From: Billgrantia endophytica | GTDB taxonomy: Bacteria; Pseudomonadota; Gammaproteobacteria; Pseudomonadales; Halomonadaceae | DNA length: 64,000 bases | NCBI RefSeq assembly: GCF_002879615.1 | Contig: NZ_PNRF01000017.1 | Location: 1-64,000 of the forward strand | Direction of reading: 5' to 3' | Part shown: positions 8,362 to 17,836 of the stretch, piece by piece | Layout of the letters: every line of letters begins with the position of its first letter | Position numbering within the stretch: position 1 is the stretch's first letter | Made by a program: the position numbers and the translations under genes | Notes under the pieces: model-generated | The model's database searches: none | The model's input: only the letters and a program-made list of their open reading frames with translations | What the model was told of the DNA's origin: nothing

Positions 8362-9104
8362 TCGGCACGCCGATAGATCAAATCCCACACCCCATGCCCG
8401 AGCCGCTCGCCCCGGGCCTCGAACTTGGTCAGCGGACGAAAGTCCGGGCGCGGCACATAGGGTGCCGTTTCGCTGGTGGCAGTGTTGACGTAGCCCGGCG
8501 CCGCATCCATCACCTCGGCCATCCACTCGGCATAGGCCGCCCAGTCGGTGGCCATGTGCAGCTTGCCGCCGAGCTTGAGCCGCGTGCGAATCAATTCGAC
8601 GAAGGCGGGCTGGACGATGCGCCGTTTGTGGTGCTTCTTCTTCGGCCACGGATCGGGGAAGAAAAGCTGCAACGTATCGAGGCTGCCTTCCGGCAGGCAC
8701 TGCTCGAGCACCGCCAGGGCATCCTCGCGGTAGATTCGGATGTTGGTCAGGCGACGCTTGTCGGCCTCGTCGAGCAGCTTGCCTACCCCCGGGGCATGGA
8801 CTTCGATGCCGATGAAGTCGGTTTCGGGGTAGCTCTCGGCCTGCTCGATCAGTGAGGCACCCATGCCGAAGCCGATCTCGACCACCCTGGGCGCCTGGCG
8901 CCCGAAGAGCGCATCGAGATCCTGGCGCCCCTCCGCCAGCGTGAGCCCCAGCCGTGGCCAGATCTCCTCCAGCCCCCGGGTCTGGGCCTGGGTCATGCGC
9001 CCGGCACGCAGCACATAGCTCTTGATGCCGCGACGATGCAGGGGTGCGTCCGGCCCGTCCGGGCCGGTTGTCGAGGAGGCGTTGTCGTGGGGCTGGTCGT
9101 TCAT
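8358..9104 (-). CDS. trmB: tRNA (guanine-N7)-methyltransferase
   Basis: A 248-residue SAM-dependent enzyme that makes m7G46 in tRNA. The family signatures are present: VEIGFGMG for SAM near residue 80, the [11 protein letters not shown] segment, and [14 protein letters not shown], the substrate-binding block. About 40 residues precede the SAM fold, as is usual in this group. It is followed with overlap by the RpoN-like/GIY-YIG gene and preceded 30 bases upstream by thiG, the gene order also known from pseudomonads. Confidence 0.96.
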   Translation of the reverse strand: MNDQPHDNASSTTGPDGPDAPLHRRGIKSYVLRAGRMTQAQTRGLEEIWPRLGLTLAEGRQDLDALFGRQAPRVVEIGFGMGASLIEQAESYPETDFIGIEVHAPGVGKLLDEADKRRLTNIRIYREDALAVLEQCLPEGSLDTLQLFFPDPWPKKKHHKRRIVQPAFVELIRTRLKLGGKLHMATDWAAYAEWMAEVMDAAPGYVNTATSETAPYVPRPDFRPLTKFEARGERLGHGVWDLIYRRAD

Positions 9105-9134
9105 GGGATCGGTCAGGGGCTCTCTGGCGTTGGT

Positions 9135-9932
9135 TCAGCCGTTGATACGGCCGGCGAAGGGAGAAGACGGGGCGGCGCTTTGTCGGCGTGGCATGCGTCC
9201 AGCCAGGAAGGCTTCGCGGCCGGCCTCGACGGCCTTCTTCATGGCGCTGGCCATCAGCACCGGCTGACGGGCATGGGCAATGGCCGAGTTCATCAGTACG
9301 CCGTCGCAGCCCAGTTCCATGGCCATGGCGGCATCCGACGCCGTGCCGATCCCCGCATCCACCAGCACCGGCACGCTGGACTGCTCGATGATCAGGCGAA
9401 CGTTGTGGGGATTCTGGATGCCGTGGCCGGAGCCGATCAATGAGCCCAGCGGCATGATGGCACAACAGCCCATCTGCTCCAGCTCGCGGGCGACGATGGG
9501 ATCGTCGCTGGTGTATACCATGACGTCGAAACCGTCCCCGAGCAGCGCTTCGGCCGCCTTGAGGGTCTCGACCACGTTGGGGTACAGGGTGTGGTCGTCA
9601 CCCAACACTTCGAGCTTGACCAGCTTGTGGCCGTCGAGCAGTTCCCGGGCCAGCTTGCAGGTGCGCACCGCGTCCTTGGCCGTATAGCAGCCGGCGGTGT
9701 TCGGCAGCAGGGTGAAACGCTCGGGCGGCACGATATCGAGCAGGTTGGGCTCACTGGCCTCCTGGCCCAGGTTGGTGCGACGCACGGCAAAGGTGACCAC
9801 CTCGGCGCCGGAGACCGCGATGGCTTCGGCGGTCTCGTCGAAATCCTTGTACTTGCCGGTGCCGACCAGCAACCGCGAGCCGAAGACGTGGCCGGCGATC
9901 CGCAGCGGCTGGTCCTGAATGAAGTCTGTCAT
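9135..9932 (-). CDS. thiG: Thiazole synthase ThiG
   Basis: A 265-residue TIM-barrel enzyme that forms the thiazole phosphate of thiamine from deoxyxylulose phosphate, dehydroglycine and ThiS thiocarboxylate. Recognised by [11 protein letters not shown] near the N-terminus, [15 protein letters not shown] with the imine-forming lysine, [16 protein letters not shown], and [18 protein letters not shown] start it at ATG 9932 ([10 protein letters not shown]); a longer in-frame ATG at 9986 overlaps thiS and adds a non-conserved tail. It lies in one transcription unit with thiS and trmB. No TPP riboswitch is apparent upstream. Confidence 0.96.
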   Translation of the reverse strand: MTDFIQDQPLRIAGHVFGSRLLVGTGKYKDFDETAEAIAVSGAEVVTFAVRRTNLGQEASEPNLLDIVPPERFTLLPNTAGCYTAKDAVRTCKLARELLDGHKLVKLEVLGDDHTLYPNVVETLKAAEALLGDGFDVMVYTSDDPIVARELEQMGCCAIMPLGSLIGSGHGIQNPHNVRLIIEQSSVPVLVDAGIGTASDAAMAMELGCDGVLMNSAIAHARQPVLMASAMKKAVEAGREAFLAGRMPRRQSAAPSSPFAGRING

Positions 9933-9982
9933 CGAGTGTGCCTTTGTCTTGAGTCTGGAAAAGTATTGCTCACCGTTCCGGT

Positions 9983-10183
9983 TCATCCGCCGCCGATGGC
10001 ATGGACGATCTCGATCCGGTCGCCCTGGCTCAGGCGTGTCGCCTCGTGCTCGCTTCTCGGCACGATCTCTTCATTGAGCTCGACGGCTATCCGTCGCCCG
10101 GTCAAACCAAGGGTATCGATCAGCTGCGCCACCGTGAGGTCTGCGGTGAGGTCACGTGCCTCTCCGTTGAGCTGGATCTGCAT
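9983..10183 (-). CDS. thiS: Sulfur carrier protein ThiS
   Basis: A 66-residue ubiquitin-like protein ([12 protein letters not shown]...) that ends in the diagnostic Gly-Gly (HAIGGG). The terminal glycine is adenylated by ThiF and carries the sulfur used by ThiG in thiazole formation. It lies 50 bases upstream of thiG and is divergent from the DUF423 gene at 10290. Confidence 0.95.
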   Translation of the reverse strand: MQIQLNGEARDLTADLTVAQLIDTLGLTGRRIAVELNEEIVPRSEHEATRLSQGDRIEIVHAIGGG

Positions 10184-10289
10184 GGCGTCCTCTCCATTGA
10201 CGAGTGTCGCGGGCCAACATTGTAGCCGGTTCCCGCTCCCCGGGGTACGGTGGGCAACGATGCAACCCGCAAGACGAGGAGAGATATCG

Positions 10290-10667
10290 ATGCAGGACCG
10301 ACTCTGGTGGAGCGTAACGGCACTGTCGGGCGCGCTGGTTGTGATGGCGGGCGCGTTCGGCGCCCATGCCCTGGAAGGCCAGTTGGCCCCGCGGCTGGTT
10401 GCCGCCTTCGAGACGGGGGTGCGCTATCAGGCCTGGCACACCCTGGCGATGCTGGGCGTTCTGGCCTGGCGCGCCTCACACCCTTACCGCGGTCAGGGCC
10501 TGGTACTGGGGCTTTGGACAGCAGGAATCGCGCTGTTCTCCGGCTCCCTTTATGCCATGGCACTATCCGGCGTGCGCGGGCTGGGCATGATCACGCCGAT
10601 CGGTGGCGTGCTGATGATCGGTGGCTGGCTGGCACTGGCGGCCTGCGTCCTGCGCAGCCGGCCCTAG
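10290..10667 (+). CDS. DUF423 family membrane protein
   Basis: A 125-residue hydrophobic protein with about four membrane segments and the family hallmarks: GAFGAHAL near residue 22, YQAWHTLAML near 50 and a C-terminal ITPIGGVLMIGGW. The start at ATG 10290 is supported by GAGGAGAG at 10275. The molecular function of the family (YwdK/YgdD) is unknown. It is divergent from thiS, as in pseudomonads, and its 3' end overlaps the convergent thioesterase gene by 4 bases. Confidence 0.92.
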   Translation: MQDRLWWSVTALSGALVVMAGAFGAHALEGQLAPRLVAAFETGVRYQAWHTLAMLGVLAWRASHPYRGQGLVLGLWTAGIALFSGSLYAMALSGVRGLGMITPIGGVLMIGGWLALAACVLRSRP

Positions 10668-11077
10668 TCGTTGTCGGGCAGCACGTAAGTGGCCGTCACC
10701 AGTGCCACCGGCGCTTCGTCACCGGCGGAAAACAGCTGCACCTCGCCCACCGCCAGGCGTCGGCCCAGCTTGAGGAGGCGCGCGTTGGCGATGACGTCAC
10801 GGTCCCCCCGGGGCCGGCGCAGGAAGCGGCAGTGGAGGTCACTGGTCACGGCCATGGGCTCCGGACCGATCTGCGCCAGGATCGCCACGTAGAGGCAGAC
10901 ATCGGCCAGCCCCATCAAGGTGGGGCCCGACACGCTCGCCCCGGGCCGCAGGTGCTCGTCCTCGATGGCCAGGCTCATGGTGGCCCGCATGTGATCGACA
11001 CCCTCGATGGTCCCGGCGCGCTGGGGAAAGACCTCGTCGAGAAAGTCTTCGATGGCGGCGGCGGTCATCACGGTCAT
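10664..11077 (-). CDS. PaaI-type thioesterase (hotdog fold)
   Basis: A 137-residue protein with the hotdog pattern: VDHMRATMSLAIEDEHLRPG, then SGPTLMGLADVCLYVAIL for the central helix, and a final strand VALVTATYVLP. These proteins hydrolyse acyl-CoA or aryl-CoA thioesters in the cytoplasm; the substrate cannot be deduced. ATG 11077 is preferred because GGGAG lies 8-12 bases upstream; the open frame extends 41 codons further without family similarity. Confidence 0.85.
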   Translation of the reverse strand: MTVMTAAAIEDFLDEVFPQRAGTIEGVDHMRATMSLAIEDEHLRPGASVSGPTLMGLADVCLYVAILAQIGPEPMAVTSDLHCRFLRRPRGDRDVIANARLLKLGRRLAVGEVQLFSAGDEAPVALVTATYVLPDND

Positions 11078-11174
11078 GGCATGGCTCCCTGCGGAAAAAT
11101 AATGATGGTGCGACCGGATCAAGATAGTCGAGGCGGCCCGGCCCGCACAGTATCCGAACGTCGCCGGCTTCAAC

Positions 11175-11208
11175 GAAAACGCCCCCACGGTCGAAACCAC
11201 GAGGGCGT
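11175..11208 (-). terminator. Intrinsic terminator of glcB
   Basis: Read leftwards, an ACGCCC/GGGCGT stem (11203-11208 with 11179-11184), which may be extended by inner GTGG/CC pairs, is followed by TTTTCGTT. It lies about 42 bases past the glcB stop codon. Confidence 0.65.
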
Positions 11209-11249
11209 AACGTAACGCCTTGCGTGCGGCGCTATCAGACGACGGCGGC

Positions 11250-13424
11250 CTACTTCGCCTTGTGCACGGCGCGCCAGTGGTGCAGCAGCGGCTCGGTGTA
11301 GCCGGAGGGCTGGACGCGCCCCTTGAAGATCAGGTCGGAAGCGGCCTTGAAGGCTGTCGAGCCGGAAAAGTCGTCGCTCATGGGTACATAGGACGGGTCC
11401 CCGGCGTTCTGGCTATCGACCACCTTCGCCATGCGTTCCAGCGTTTCCTGAACTCGCTCGGCGTCGACCACGCCATGGTGCAGCCAGTTGGCGATGTGCT
11501 GGCTGGAAATGCGCAGGGTGGCACGGTCTTCCATCAGGCCTACGTCGTGAATATCCGGCACCTTGGAGCAACCCACGCCATGCTCGACCCAGCGCACCAC
11601 ATATCCGAGGATGCCCTGGCAGTTGTTGTCGAGCTCCTGCTGGATCTCCTGGTCGGACCAGTTGGCCTCGGCGGCCACCGGCACGGTGAGCAGGTCATCC
11701 AGCAGATCGGACTCGCCCTGGGCCTCCAGCTCACGCTGGATGCCGGTCACGTCCACTTGATGGTAGTGCAGTGCGTGCAGGGTAGCGGCCGTGGGAGACG
11801 GCACCCAAGCGGTGTTGGCACCCGCCTTGGGGTGGACGATCTTCTGCTCGAGCATGGCGGCCATCAGGTCCGGCATGGCCCACATGCCCTTGCCGATCTG
11901 GGCACGGCCGCGCAGGCCGCAGGCCAGGCCGACCTGGACGTTGTTGCGTTCGTAGGCACTGATCCAGGCGGCGCTTTTCATGTCGCCCTTGCGGATCATC
12001 GGGCCCGCCTCCATGGCGGTGTGCATCTCGTCGCCGGTGCGATCGAGGAAGCCAGTGTTGATGAACACCACGCGAGAGGTGGCCTCGGCGATACATGCCT
12101 TGAGGTTGACCGTGGTGCGACGCTCCTCGTCCATGATCCCCATCTTCAGGGTGTCACGGGCCATGCCCAGCAGGTCTTCCACGCGACCGAACAGCTCGCT
12201 GGAGAACGCCACTTCCTTCGGGCCATGCATCTTCGGCTTGACGATGTAGACGGAGCCCGTGCGTGAATTGCGCGCCTCGCCGGCACCCTTCTTGAGGTCG
12301 TGCAGTGCGAGCAGGCCGGTGACGATGCCATCGAGGATGCCTTCCGGCAGTTCGTTGCCATCGGCATCGAGCACCGCCGGCGTGGTCATCAAGTGACCGA
12401 CGCTACGCACGAACATCAGCGAGCGCCCCGGCAGGGTCAGCTTGCCGCCATCCGGCGTGGTGTAGTCGCGATCGGCGTGGAGACGACGGGTAATGGTCTT
12501 GCCGCCTTTCTCGACCTGCTCTTCCAGGTCGCCCTTCATCAAGCCCAGCCAGTTGCCATAGACGCCGACCTTGTCCTCGGCGTCCACCGCCGCCACGGAG
12601 TCCTCGCAGTCCATGATCGTGGTCAGGGCCGCTTCCACGAGCAGATCCTTGACTCCCGCCGGATCGGTCTTGCCGATGGGGTGGGAGGGGTCGATCTGGA
12701 TTTCCAGGTGAAGTCCGTGATTGACCAGCAGGATCGCCTCGGGCTTGGCGGCATCGCCCCGGTAGCCGACCAGCTTGCCGGGATCCTTGAGCCCGGTCTC
12801 ACGGCCGCCGTCCAGGGTCACCACCAGGTGGCCATCGCGAAGCACGTACTTCACGGCGTCACGGTGGGAGCCTGTTGCGAGCGGAAGGGCACGATCCAGC
12901 ACGCCGCGGGCATAGGCAATGACCTTCTCGCCACGCTTGGGATTGAAGCTCGCGCCCTTTTCGGCACCATCCTCTTCGGAAATGGCATCGGTGCCATACA
13001 GCGCATCGTAGAGGCTGCCCCAGCGAGCGTTGGCGGCATTCAGCGCATAGCGGGCATTGCTCACCGGCACCACCAATTGCGGGCCGGCCTGAATGGCGAC
13101 TTCATTATCGACGTTGGCGGTAGTGACCTTCACCTGGGAGGGGACATCCACCAGGTAACCGATTTCCTTCAGGAAGCCACGGTAAGCGGCCATATCACGC
13201 ACCGTACCGGGATTCTCGCGATGCCAGACGTCCAGCTGTTCTTGCAGATTCTCGCGTTCGGCGAGTAGTTCACGATTCTTTGCTGTCAGATCATGAAAGA
13301 TGGCGTCGACACCGGCCCAGAAGGTCTCGGCATCGATGCCGGTGTCCGGCAGAGCCTGCTCGGAAATGAAGCGATCCAGCTCGGCGGCCACCTGCAGGCG
13401 GTGGTGAGTGACGCGTTCTGACAT
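11250..13424 (-). CDS. glcB: Malate synthase G
   Basis: A 724-residue enzyme condensing glyoxylate with acetyl-CoA to malate, the second step of the glyoxylate bypass. Length and opening ([19 protein letters not shown]) match the G isoform. The catalytic core is visible in [53 protein letters not shown] and [16 protein letters not shown] start at ATG 13424, with GAGGAG 8 bases upstream. It stands alone with its own terminator. An IclR-box-like palindrome lies 88 bases upstream. No isocitrate lyase gene is in the window. Confidence 0.97.
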   Translation of the reverse strand: MSERVTHHRLQVAAELDRFISEQALPDTGIDAETFWAGVDAIFHDLTAKNRELLAERENLQEQLDVWHRENPGTVRDMAAYRGFLKEIGYLVDVPSQVKVTTANVDNEVAIQAGPQLVVPVSNARYALNAANARWGSLYDALYGTDAISEEDGAEKGASFNPKRGEKVIAYARGVLDRALPLATGSHRDAVKYVLRDGHLVVTLDGGRETGLKDPGKLVGYRGDAAKPEAILLVNHGLHLEIQIDPSHPIGKTDPAGVKDLLVEAALTTIMDCEDSVAAVDAEDKVGVYGNWLGLMKGDLEEQVEKGGKTITRRLHADRDYTTPDGGKLTLPGRSLMFVRSVGHLMTTPAVLDADGNELPEGILDGIVTGLLALHDLKKGAGEARNSRTGSVYIVKPKMHGPKEVAFSSELFGRVEDLLGMARDTLKMGIMDEERRTTVNLKACIAEATSRVVFINTGFLDRTGDEMHTAMEAGPMIRKGDMKSAAWISAYERNNVQVGLACGLRGRAQIGKGMWAMPDLMAAMLEQKIVHPKAGANTAWVPSPTAATLHALHYHQVDVTGIQRELEAQGESDLLDDLLTVPVAAEANWSDQEIQQELDNNCQGILGYVVRWVEHGVGCSKVPDIHDVGLMEDRATLRISSQHIANWLHHGVVDAERVQETLERMAKVVDSQNAGDPSYVPMSDDFSGSTAFKAASDLIFKGRVQPSGYTEPLLHHWRAVHKAK

Positions 13425-13511
13425 GGGTATCTCCTCGTGCATGGCGGCGGAACACTACGATCCGCCGCCGCAATCCGTGGGGGTGAAACCACTGCTATGG
13501 CGCCAATTTTG

Positions 13512-13526
13512 TGGAAAACTGTTCCA
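13512..13526. promoter_or_regulatory. IclR-box-like palindrome upstream of glcB
   Basis: TGGAAAACTGTTCCA is a 15-base inverted repeat close to the E. coli IclR site TGGAAATNATTTCCA (11 of 14 defined positions). It lies about 88 bases before the glcB start. Control of the glyoxylate bypass by an IclR-family protein is a plausible reading. I see nothing else of note in the 366-base stretch between glcB and the hydrolase at 13791. Confidence 0.4.
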
Positions 13527-13790
13527 TATGTAAACCCAAGGAGGGATCTACCGTACTAGACATAGGGTTAAGTGTCAGCTTTTCACTGCGCCGAGCCTGG
13601 CTATCAACCTATGCGCTTCGGGTCCATGCCGCCATCGGCAATGTGCTCGGGAGCCATATGGAAGACCTTATGATCGGCAGACTCGAAAGTCTCGCCGGGT
13701 CATGTGTAAACTGCCCTCAAGCGCCATGGCGACTGGTGGCCGTGAATGATGGTTCACGGAGCGAGCCTGCCTTACCTGTCGGAGGATGCG

Positions 13791-14774
13791 ATGACCGACT
13801 TCAGTCCCCTGCAGGCCCTGGGGCCGATAGCCCCTTTCAGCTCGGATGCCAGTGAGCCGCTGGCCGGCTATCTCGATTATTATGGGCTGTCGCCATTGCT
13901 GACCGAGCATGTTGGCCTCTACGTGGGCTACCTGGAGACGAAACGCTATCAGCTCTGGACCCAGGTATGGAGCCCGCCCGAGGCAATCGGCACTGCCTTC
14001 GTCGTTCACGGTTACTTCGATCACCTGGGGCTCTATCGCCACCTGCTGGAGCGGCTGCTTGAGCGAGGCTGGCGCGTGGTGCTCTGGGATCTGCCCGGAC
14101 ACGGTCTTTCCAGCGGTCGCCGTGCCTGCATCGATGACTTCGCCCACTATGGCGAGTGCCTGCGTGCGCTGCAGGATCAGTTGGGCGCCCGGGGGCTGGC
14201 CCCTCGTCCCTGGCTCGGCATCGGCCAGAGTACCGGCGCTGCCATCCTCGCCACGGACGCGCTCAGCCGCCCCGACGACGGCCGCTGGTCGGGACTGGCC
14301 CTCCTGGCTCCGCTGGTACGCCCTACCGGGTGGCCTCAGGCGAGCTGGCTGCATCTTCTGGTCGGCCCCTTCGTTCGCACCCTGCCTCGGCGGTTTCGAG
14401 AAAACTCCACCGATACCGAGTTCGCCGCCTTCCTGCGCGAACACGATCCGCTACAGTCCGAACATCTGTCGATCAACTGGGTCAGTGCCATGCGGCGCTG
14501 GATGCCGCAGCTGCTGGCCATGCCACCGAGTGAACTGCCAACGCTGATCCTGCAGGGCGAGCAGGACCTCACCGTGGATTGGGAGTGGAACCTGGCGGTG
14601 CTGGAGCGCAAGTTCCCCAACGCCCGCATCCACCGTCACCCTGAGGCCCGTCACCACCTCGTCAATGAGGCCGAGCCCATTCGACATATCCTCTTCGCCG
14701 CCCTGGACGACTTCATTGCCGACCTGGAACCCCGGTCAGTCCCCGAACCCACCGAGTCGTCCCCACGATGCTGA
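13791..14774 (+). CDS. Alpha/beta hydrolase, lysophospholipase-like
   Basis: A 327-residue serine hydrolase. The oxyanion-hole region FVVHGYFDHLGLYRHL lies near residue 65, DLPGHGLSSG near 100, the nucleophile motif GIGQSTG near 143, a late Asp in LILQGEQDLTVDWEW and the catalytic His in HPEARHHLVNE. This matches monoacylglycerol lipase or lysophospholipase L2 relatives. The start at 13791 has GGAGG 10 bases upstream. The 3' end overlaps the following lipoprotein gene by 7 bases, so the two are probably co-expressed. Confidence 0.88.
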   Translation: MTDFSPLQALGPIAPFSSDASEPLAGYLDYYGLSPLLTEHVGLYVGYLETKRYQLWTQVWSPPEAIGTAFVVHGYFDHLGLYRHLLERLLERGWRVVLWDLPGHGLSSGRRACIDDFAHYGECLRALQDQLGARGLAPRPWLGIGQSTGAAILATDALSRPDDGRWSGLALLAPLVRPTGWPQASWLHLLVGPFVRTLPRRFRENSTDTEFAAFLREHDPLQSEHLSINWVSAMRRWMPQLLAMPPSELPTLILQGEQDLTVDWEWNLAVLERKFPNARIHRHPEARHHLVNEAEPIRHILFAALDDFIADLEPRSVPEPTESSPRC

Positions 14775-15250
14775 GACATGCCCTTATCCTGCTGATGGCG
14801 CTGTTGCTCCTGGCCGGCTGTGCCGCCCGGCCCCCCGAGCCCGATCCCATTCGGCGAGCCCTGCAGAACCTGAGCGACCGTGCCACCGACCGGATGATGC
14901 AGGTCGACGAGCTGCAGCCACCGGGCGACCAGGTACTTCTTCTCGTCTCTCCCGAGGTCGAACGCAGCCTGGAGATCGAACCCGAACGCTTCCTGGAGAC
15001 CCTGACCCGAGCCCTGTTGAGTGTCTCGCCCGGCCCCCAGGTACTGGATTGGCGTCCGGCCATGGCCGGCGATGGGAGTGCCCACCAGTGGCGCCTGGAG
15101 ACCCGGCTGGAGGCCACGGCTCCCCGGCTGCGGCTTTCCGATCGCGACCTGTTGCCCTATCGGCTGACTCTGACGCTTTACCGCCCGGACAACAATGGCG
15201 CCCTGTGGCAGACCGAAATCGAGGGCGCCTTCGATGCCACCGCGCTGTAA
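14768..15250 (+). CDS. Small outer-membrane-type lipoprotein
   Basis: A 160-residue protein with a signal peptide ending in the lipobox LAGC (cysteine 18), so it should be lipid-anchored. The mature part is soluble; PGDQVLLLVSPEVERSLEIEPERFLETL and the LYRPDNNGALW region suggest an alpha/beta fold. I do not recognise a characterised family. It overlaps the upstream hydrolase gene and converges with comM 4 bases away. Confidence 0.8.
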   Translation: MLRHALILLMALLLLAGCAARPPEPDPIRRALQNLSDRATDRMMQVDELQPPGDQVLLLVSPEVERSLEIEPERFLETLTRALLSVSPGPQVLDWRPAMAGDGSAHQWRLETRLEATAPRLRLSDRDLLPYRLTLTLYRPDNNGALWQTEIEGAFDATAL

Positions 15251-15254
15251 CCCG

Positions 15255-16760
15255 TCAGCCCTGGCGGAGCTGCCGGTCCAGCTGTCGATAGCCGATGGCC
15301 TCCATCAGCTCATTGCGCTCCGGCTGCGGCTTGCCGGCCAGGTCGGCAAGGGTCAGCGCCACGCGCAGTACACGATGGTAGGCCCGAGCGGAAAGTCGCA
15401 GCCGCTCGAGAACACCAGCCAACCAGGCACGGTCCTTCGTCGTTAACGCGCAGGCCGCCTCCAGTTCACGACTTCCCAGGTGAGCATTCAGCGCTCCCCG
15501 GGCATATTGGCGCTGGCGTGCCGACATCACTCGCTCCCGCACGTCCGCCGAACTCTCGCCCGTCTCGCGGGAAGTCAGCTGTTCCGGCGACAGCGCCGGC
15601 ACTTCCACCTGCAGGTCGATTCGATCGAGCAGCGGCCCGGAAAGGCGCGTCTGGTAGCGCTGGATCTGAGCCGCCGTGCACTGGCATGCCTGACGGGGGT
15701 CGCCCAGATGGCCACAGGGGCACGGATTCATGGCGGCAACGAGCTGGAAGCGCGCGGGAAAACGCCGCTCGTGATTGGCCCGCGCAATATGAATCTTTCC
15801 CGACTCCATGGGCTCACGCATCACCTCGAGTACGTGGCGGCTGAATTCGGGCAGCTCATCGAGGAACAATACACCCTGGTGGGCAAGCGAGATTTCCCCG
15901 GGTCGCGGCCACGAACCGCCACCGACGAGGGCTACCGCGCTGGCGGTGTGGTGGGGTGCGCGAAAGGGGCGGCGCCCCCACTGCTCGGAAAGCGGCAGCC
16001 CGCACACCGAGCGAATAGCGGCCACTTCCAGGGCTTCATCCTCGGTAAGCGGCGGCAGGATACCCGGCAGGCGACTGGCCAGCATGGTCTTGCCGGTACC
16101 TGGCGGCCCCGCGAAAAGCAGGTTGTGGGCTCCTGCAGCCGCGATCTCGAGAGCCCGTCGCGCCTGGTGCTGCCCCCGCACCTCGGCAAGGTCGCCCTCG
16201 ATGGCCAGTGCAGCAGGTGGTGCTTCGAGCCGATGCGCGGCGATTGGCGTTCGCCCCTGCAGGTGGGCCACCACGTCCAGCAGATGGTCGGCCGGCAGAA
16301 CCTGGAGATCGCCGGCAAGCGCCGCCTCGTCGGCATTCTCCCGCGGCACGATCAGCTTGCGTCCGGCACGCCGGGCGGCCAGGGCCAGAGGCAGGACGCC
16401 GGTAATGGGCCTGAGCCGGCCATCCAGCGCCAGTTCGCCAACGCTTTCGATACCGTCGAGTACCTCGCCCATGAGCTGGCCCGATGCCACCAGGATGCCC
16501 AGGGCGATGGGCAGGTCGAAACGCCCGCCGACCTTCGGCAGGTCGGCGGGCGCCAGATTGAGCACGATGCGGCGGGTATTGGGGAAGTCAAAGCCGGCAT
16601 TGACCAGGGCGCTGCGCACCCGCTCACGGCTCTCCTTGACGGCGGCCTCCGGCAGGCCGACCAGCGTCATGCCCGGCAACCCGTTGGCCAGGTGGACCTC
16701 GACCTGTACCTCGGGCGCTTCAAGCCCCAACCCGGCCCGTGTGGCAACGATTGCCAGCAT
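15255..16760 (-). CDS. comM: ComM/YifB family Mg-chelatase-like AAA ATPase
   Basis: A 501-residue hexameric helicase-type ATPase. It has an N-terminal ChlI/Lon-like domain (GLEAPEVQVEVHLANGLPG), a Walker A GPPGTGKTMLASRLPG near residue 216, a Walker B with LFLDELPEF, and a C-terminal Mg-chelatase segment. A cysteine set NPCPCGHLGD...CQC follows Walker B. Family members such as Vibrio ComM promote branch migration during natural transformation, but they are widespread in non-competent species too. The start at 16760 has GAGGGG upstream. The order ubiK-comM next to glnK-amtB is conserved in pseudomonads. Confidence 0.95.
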   Translation of the reverse strand: MLAIVATRAGLGLEAPEVQVEVHLANGLPGMTLVGLPEAAVKESRERVRSALVNAGFDFPNTRRIVLNLAPADLPKVGGRFDLPIALGILVASGQLMGEVLDGIESVGELALDGRLRPITGVLPLALAARRAGRKLIVPRENADEAALAGDLQVLPADHLLDVVAHLQGRTPIAAHRLEAPPAALAIEGDLAEVRGQHQARRALEIAAAGAHNLLFAGPPGTGKTMLASRLPGILPPLTEDEALEVAAIRSVCGLPLSEQWGRRPFRAPHHTASAVALVGGGSWPRPGEISLAHQGVLFLDELPEFSRHVLEVMREPMESGKIHIARANHERRFPARFQLVAAMNPCPCGHLGDPRQACQCTAAQIQRYQTRLSGPLLDRIDLQVEVPALSPEQLTSRETGESSADVRERVMSARQRQYARGALNAHLGSRELEAACALTTKDRAWLAGVLERLRLSARAYHRVLRVALTLADLAGKPQPERNELMEAIGYRQLDRQLRQG

Positions 16761-16835
16761 CGTGCGACCCCTCGCGGTCAATATGCGTAGAGGTCATAGA
16801 TTAGCACTACTGCATAAGAACCGCCGGTAGGTCGG

Positions 16836-17168
16836 TCAACGCCCGGCGTTTCCCTCATCGGCGTCTTCCTCGGGCTTGCTGTCCATCGAGTCGGTGGCTG
16901 GGGCTGGCTGCCCAGCCTCACTGCGTGTTGCCACCGCCTCTTCCAGTGCCGCGACCTGCTGCTCCAGTGTCTCTACGCGGATACGGGTACGCTGCAGGAC
17001 TTCCATGAGAATGTCGAAATCCTCCCGCGACACCAGCTCCAGTCGATCGAAGGCGCCACGCACCACCTGCTGTACGCCTTTCTGGAACTCCTCGGGTGCG
17101 TGGCTGGCTCCCTGCAGGCGCTCACCCAGCTGTTGCGCCAGTCGGCTGATATGGTCAGGTCTCACCAT
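16836..17168 (-). CDS. ubiK: Ubiquinone biosynthesis accessory factor UbiK
   Basis: A 110-residue BMFP-domain protein (formerly YqiC). An amphipathic N-terminal helix (ISRLAQQLGERLQG) precedes LVSREDFDILMEVLQRTR, a coiled coil near residues 60-85 (RVETLEQQVAALEEAV) and an acidic tail. UbiK helps the soluble Ubi enzyme complex work in O2-dependent ubiquinone synthesis. The start at 17168 has AAGGAGAG upstream. Confidence 0.92.
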   Translation of the reverse strand: MVRPDHISRLAQQLGERLQGASHAPEEFQKGVQQVVRGAFDRLELVSREDFDILMEVLQRTRIRVETLEQQVAALEEAVATRSEAGQPAPATDSMDSKPEEDADEGNAGR

Positions 17169-17274
17169 GGTGCTCTCTCCTTGCATGAATATCGTTGCCT
17201 AATAGGATACGCAAGGCTTGGCAGCCACGCATTCCCCTTGAACGCCCCGCAATGACGCGCCTGCACCACCACCA

Positions 17275-17291
17275 GGCACCAGCCTGGTGCA
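17275..17291. promoter_or_regulatory. NtrC (GlnG) binding site
   Basis: GCACCA-GCC-TGGTGC is a perfect palindrome matching the NtrC enhancer consensus TGCACCA-N3-TGGTGCA at nearly every base. A further half-site (TGCACCA) lies just upstream at about 17262-17268. It sits about 90-105 bases before the sigma-54 promoter of glnK, a usual enhancer distance. The rest of 17187-17458 shows no gene. Confidence 0.8.
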
Positions 17292-17347
17292 TCTCTGTTC
17301 TCTAACACTTGCCTTCGTGCCGCTGCGAAACCCCTTTTTTCTCTTAA

Positions 17348-17797
<450 letters not shown>

Positions 17798-17836
17798 TAA
17801 CCATTTGTTGTTTTCAAGGGCCCTGGAGAGACTCAA

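Noticed and set aside
8362..9465. The long open frame that would extend the RpoN-like/GIY-YIG protein by 368 residues upstream
   Set aside because: It lies entirely in another frame over trmB and thiG, is Arg/Gly/Pro rich and has no domain similarity. The real start is near the trmB stop.
9933..10290. TPP riboswitch upstream of thiS/thiG
   Set aside because: The short region before thiS contains no recognisable THI-box core; the genes are close to the divergent DUF423 gene.
11220..13268. Long + strand open frames opposite glcB
   Set aside because: Shadows of a strongly biased, well-recognised gene on the other strand, rich in His/Gln/Gly and without homology or ribosome-binding sites.
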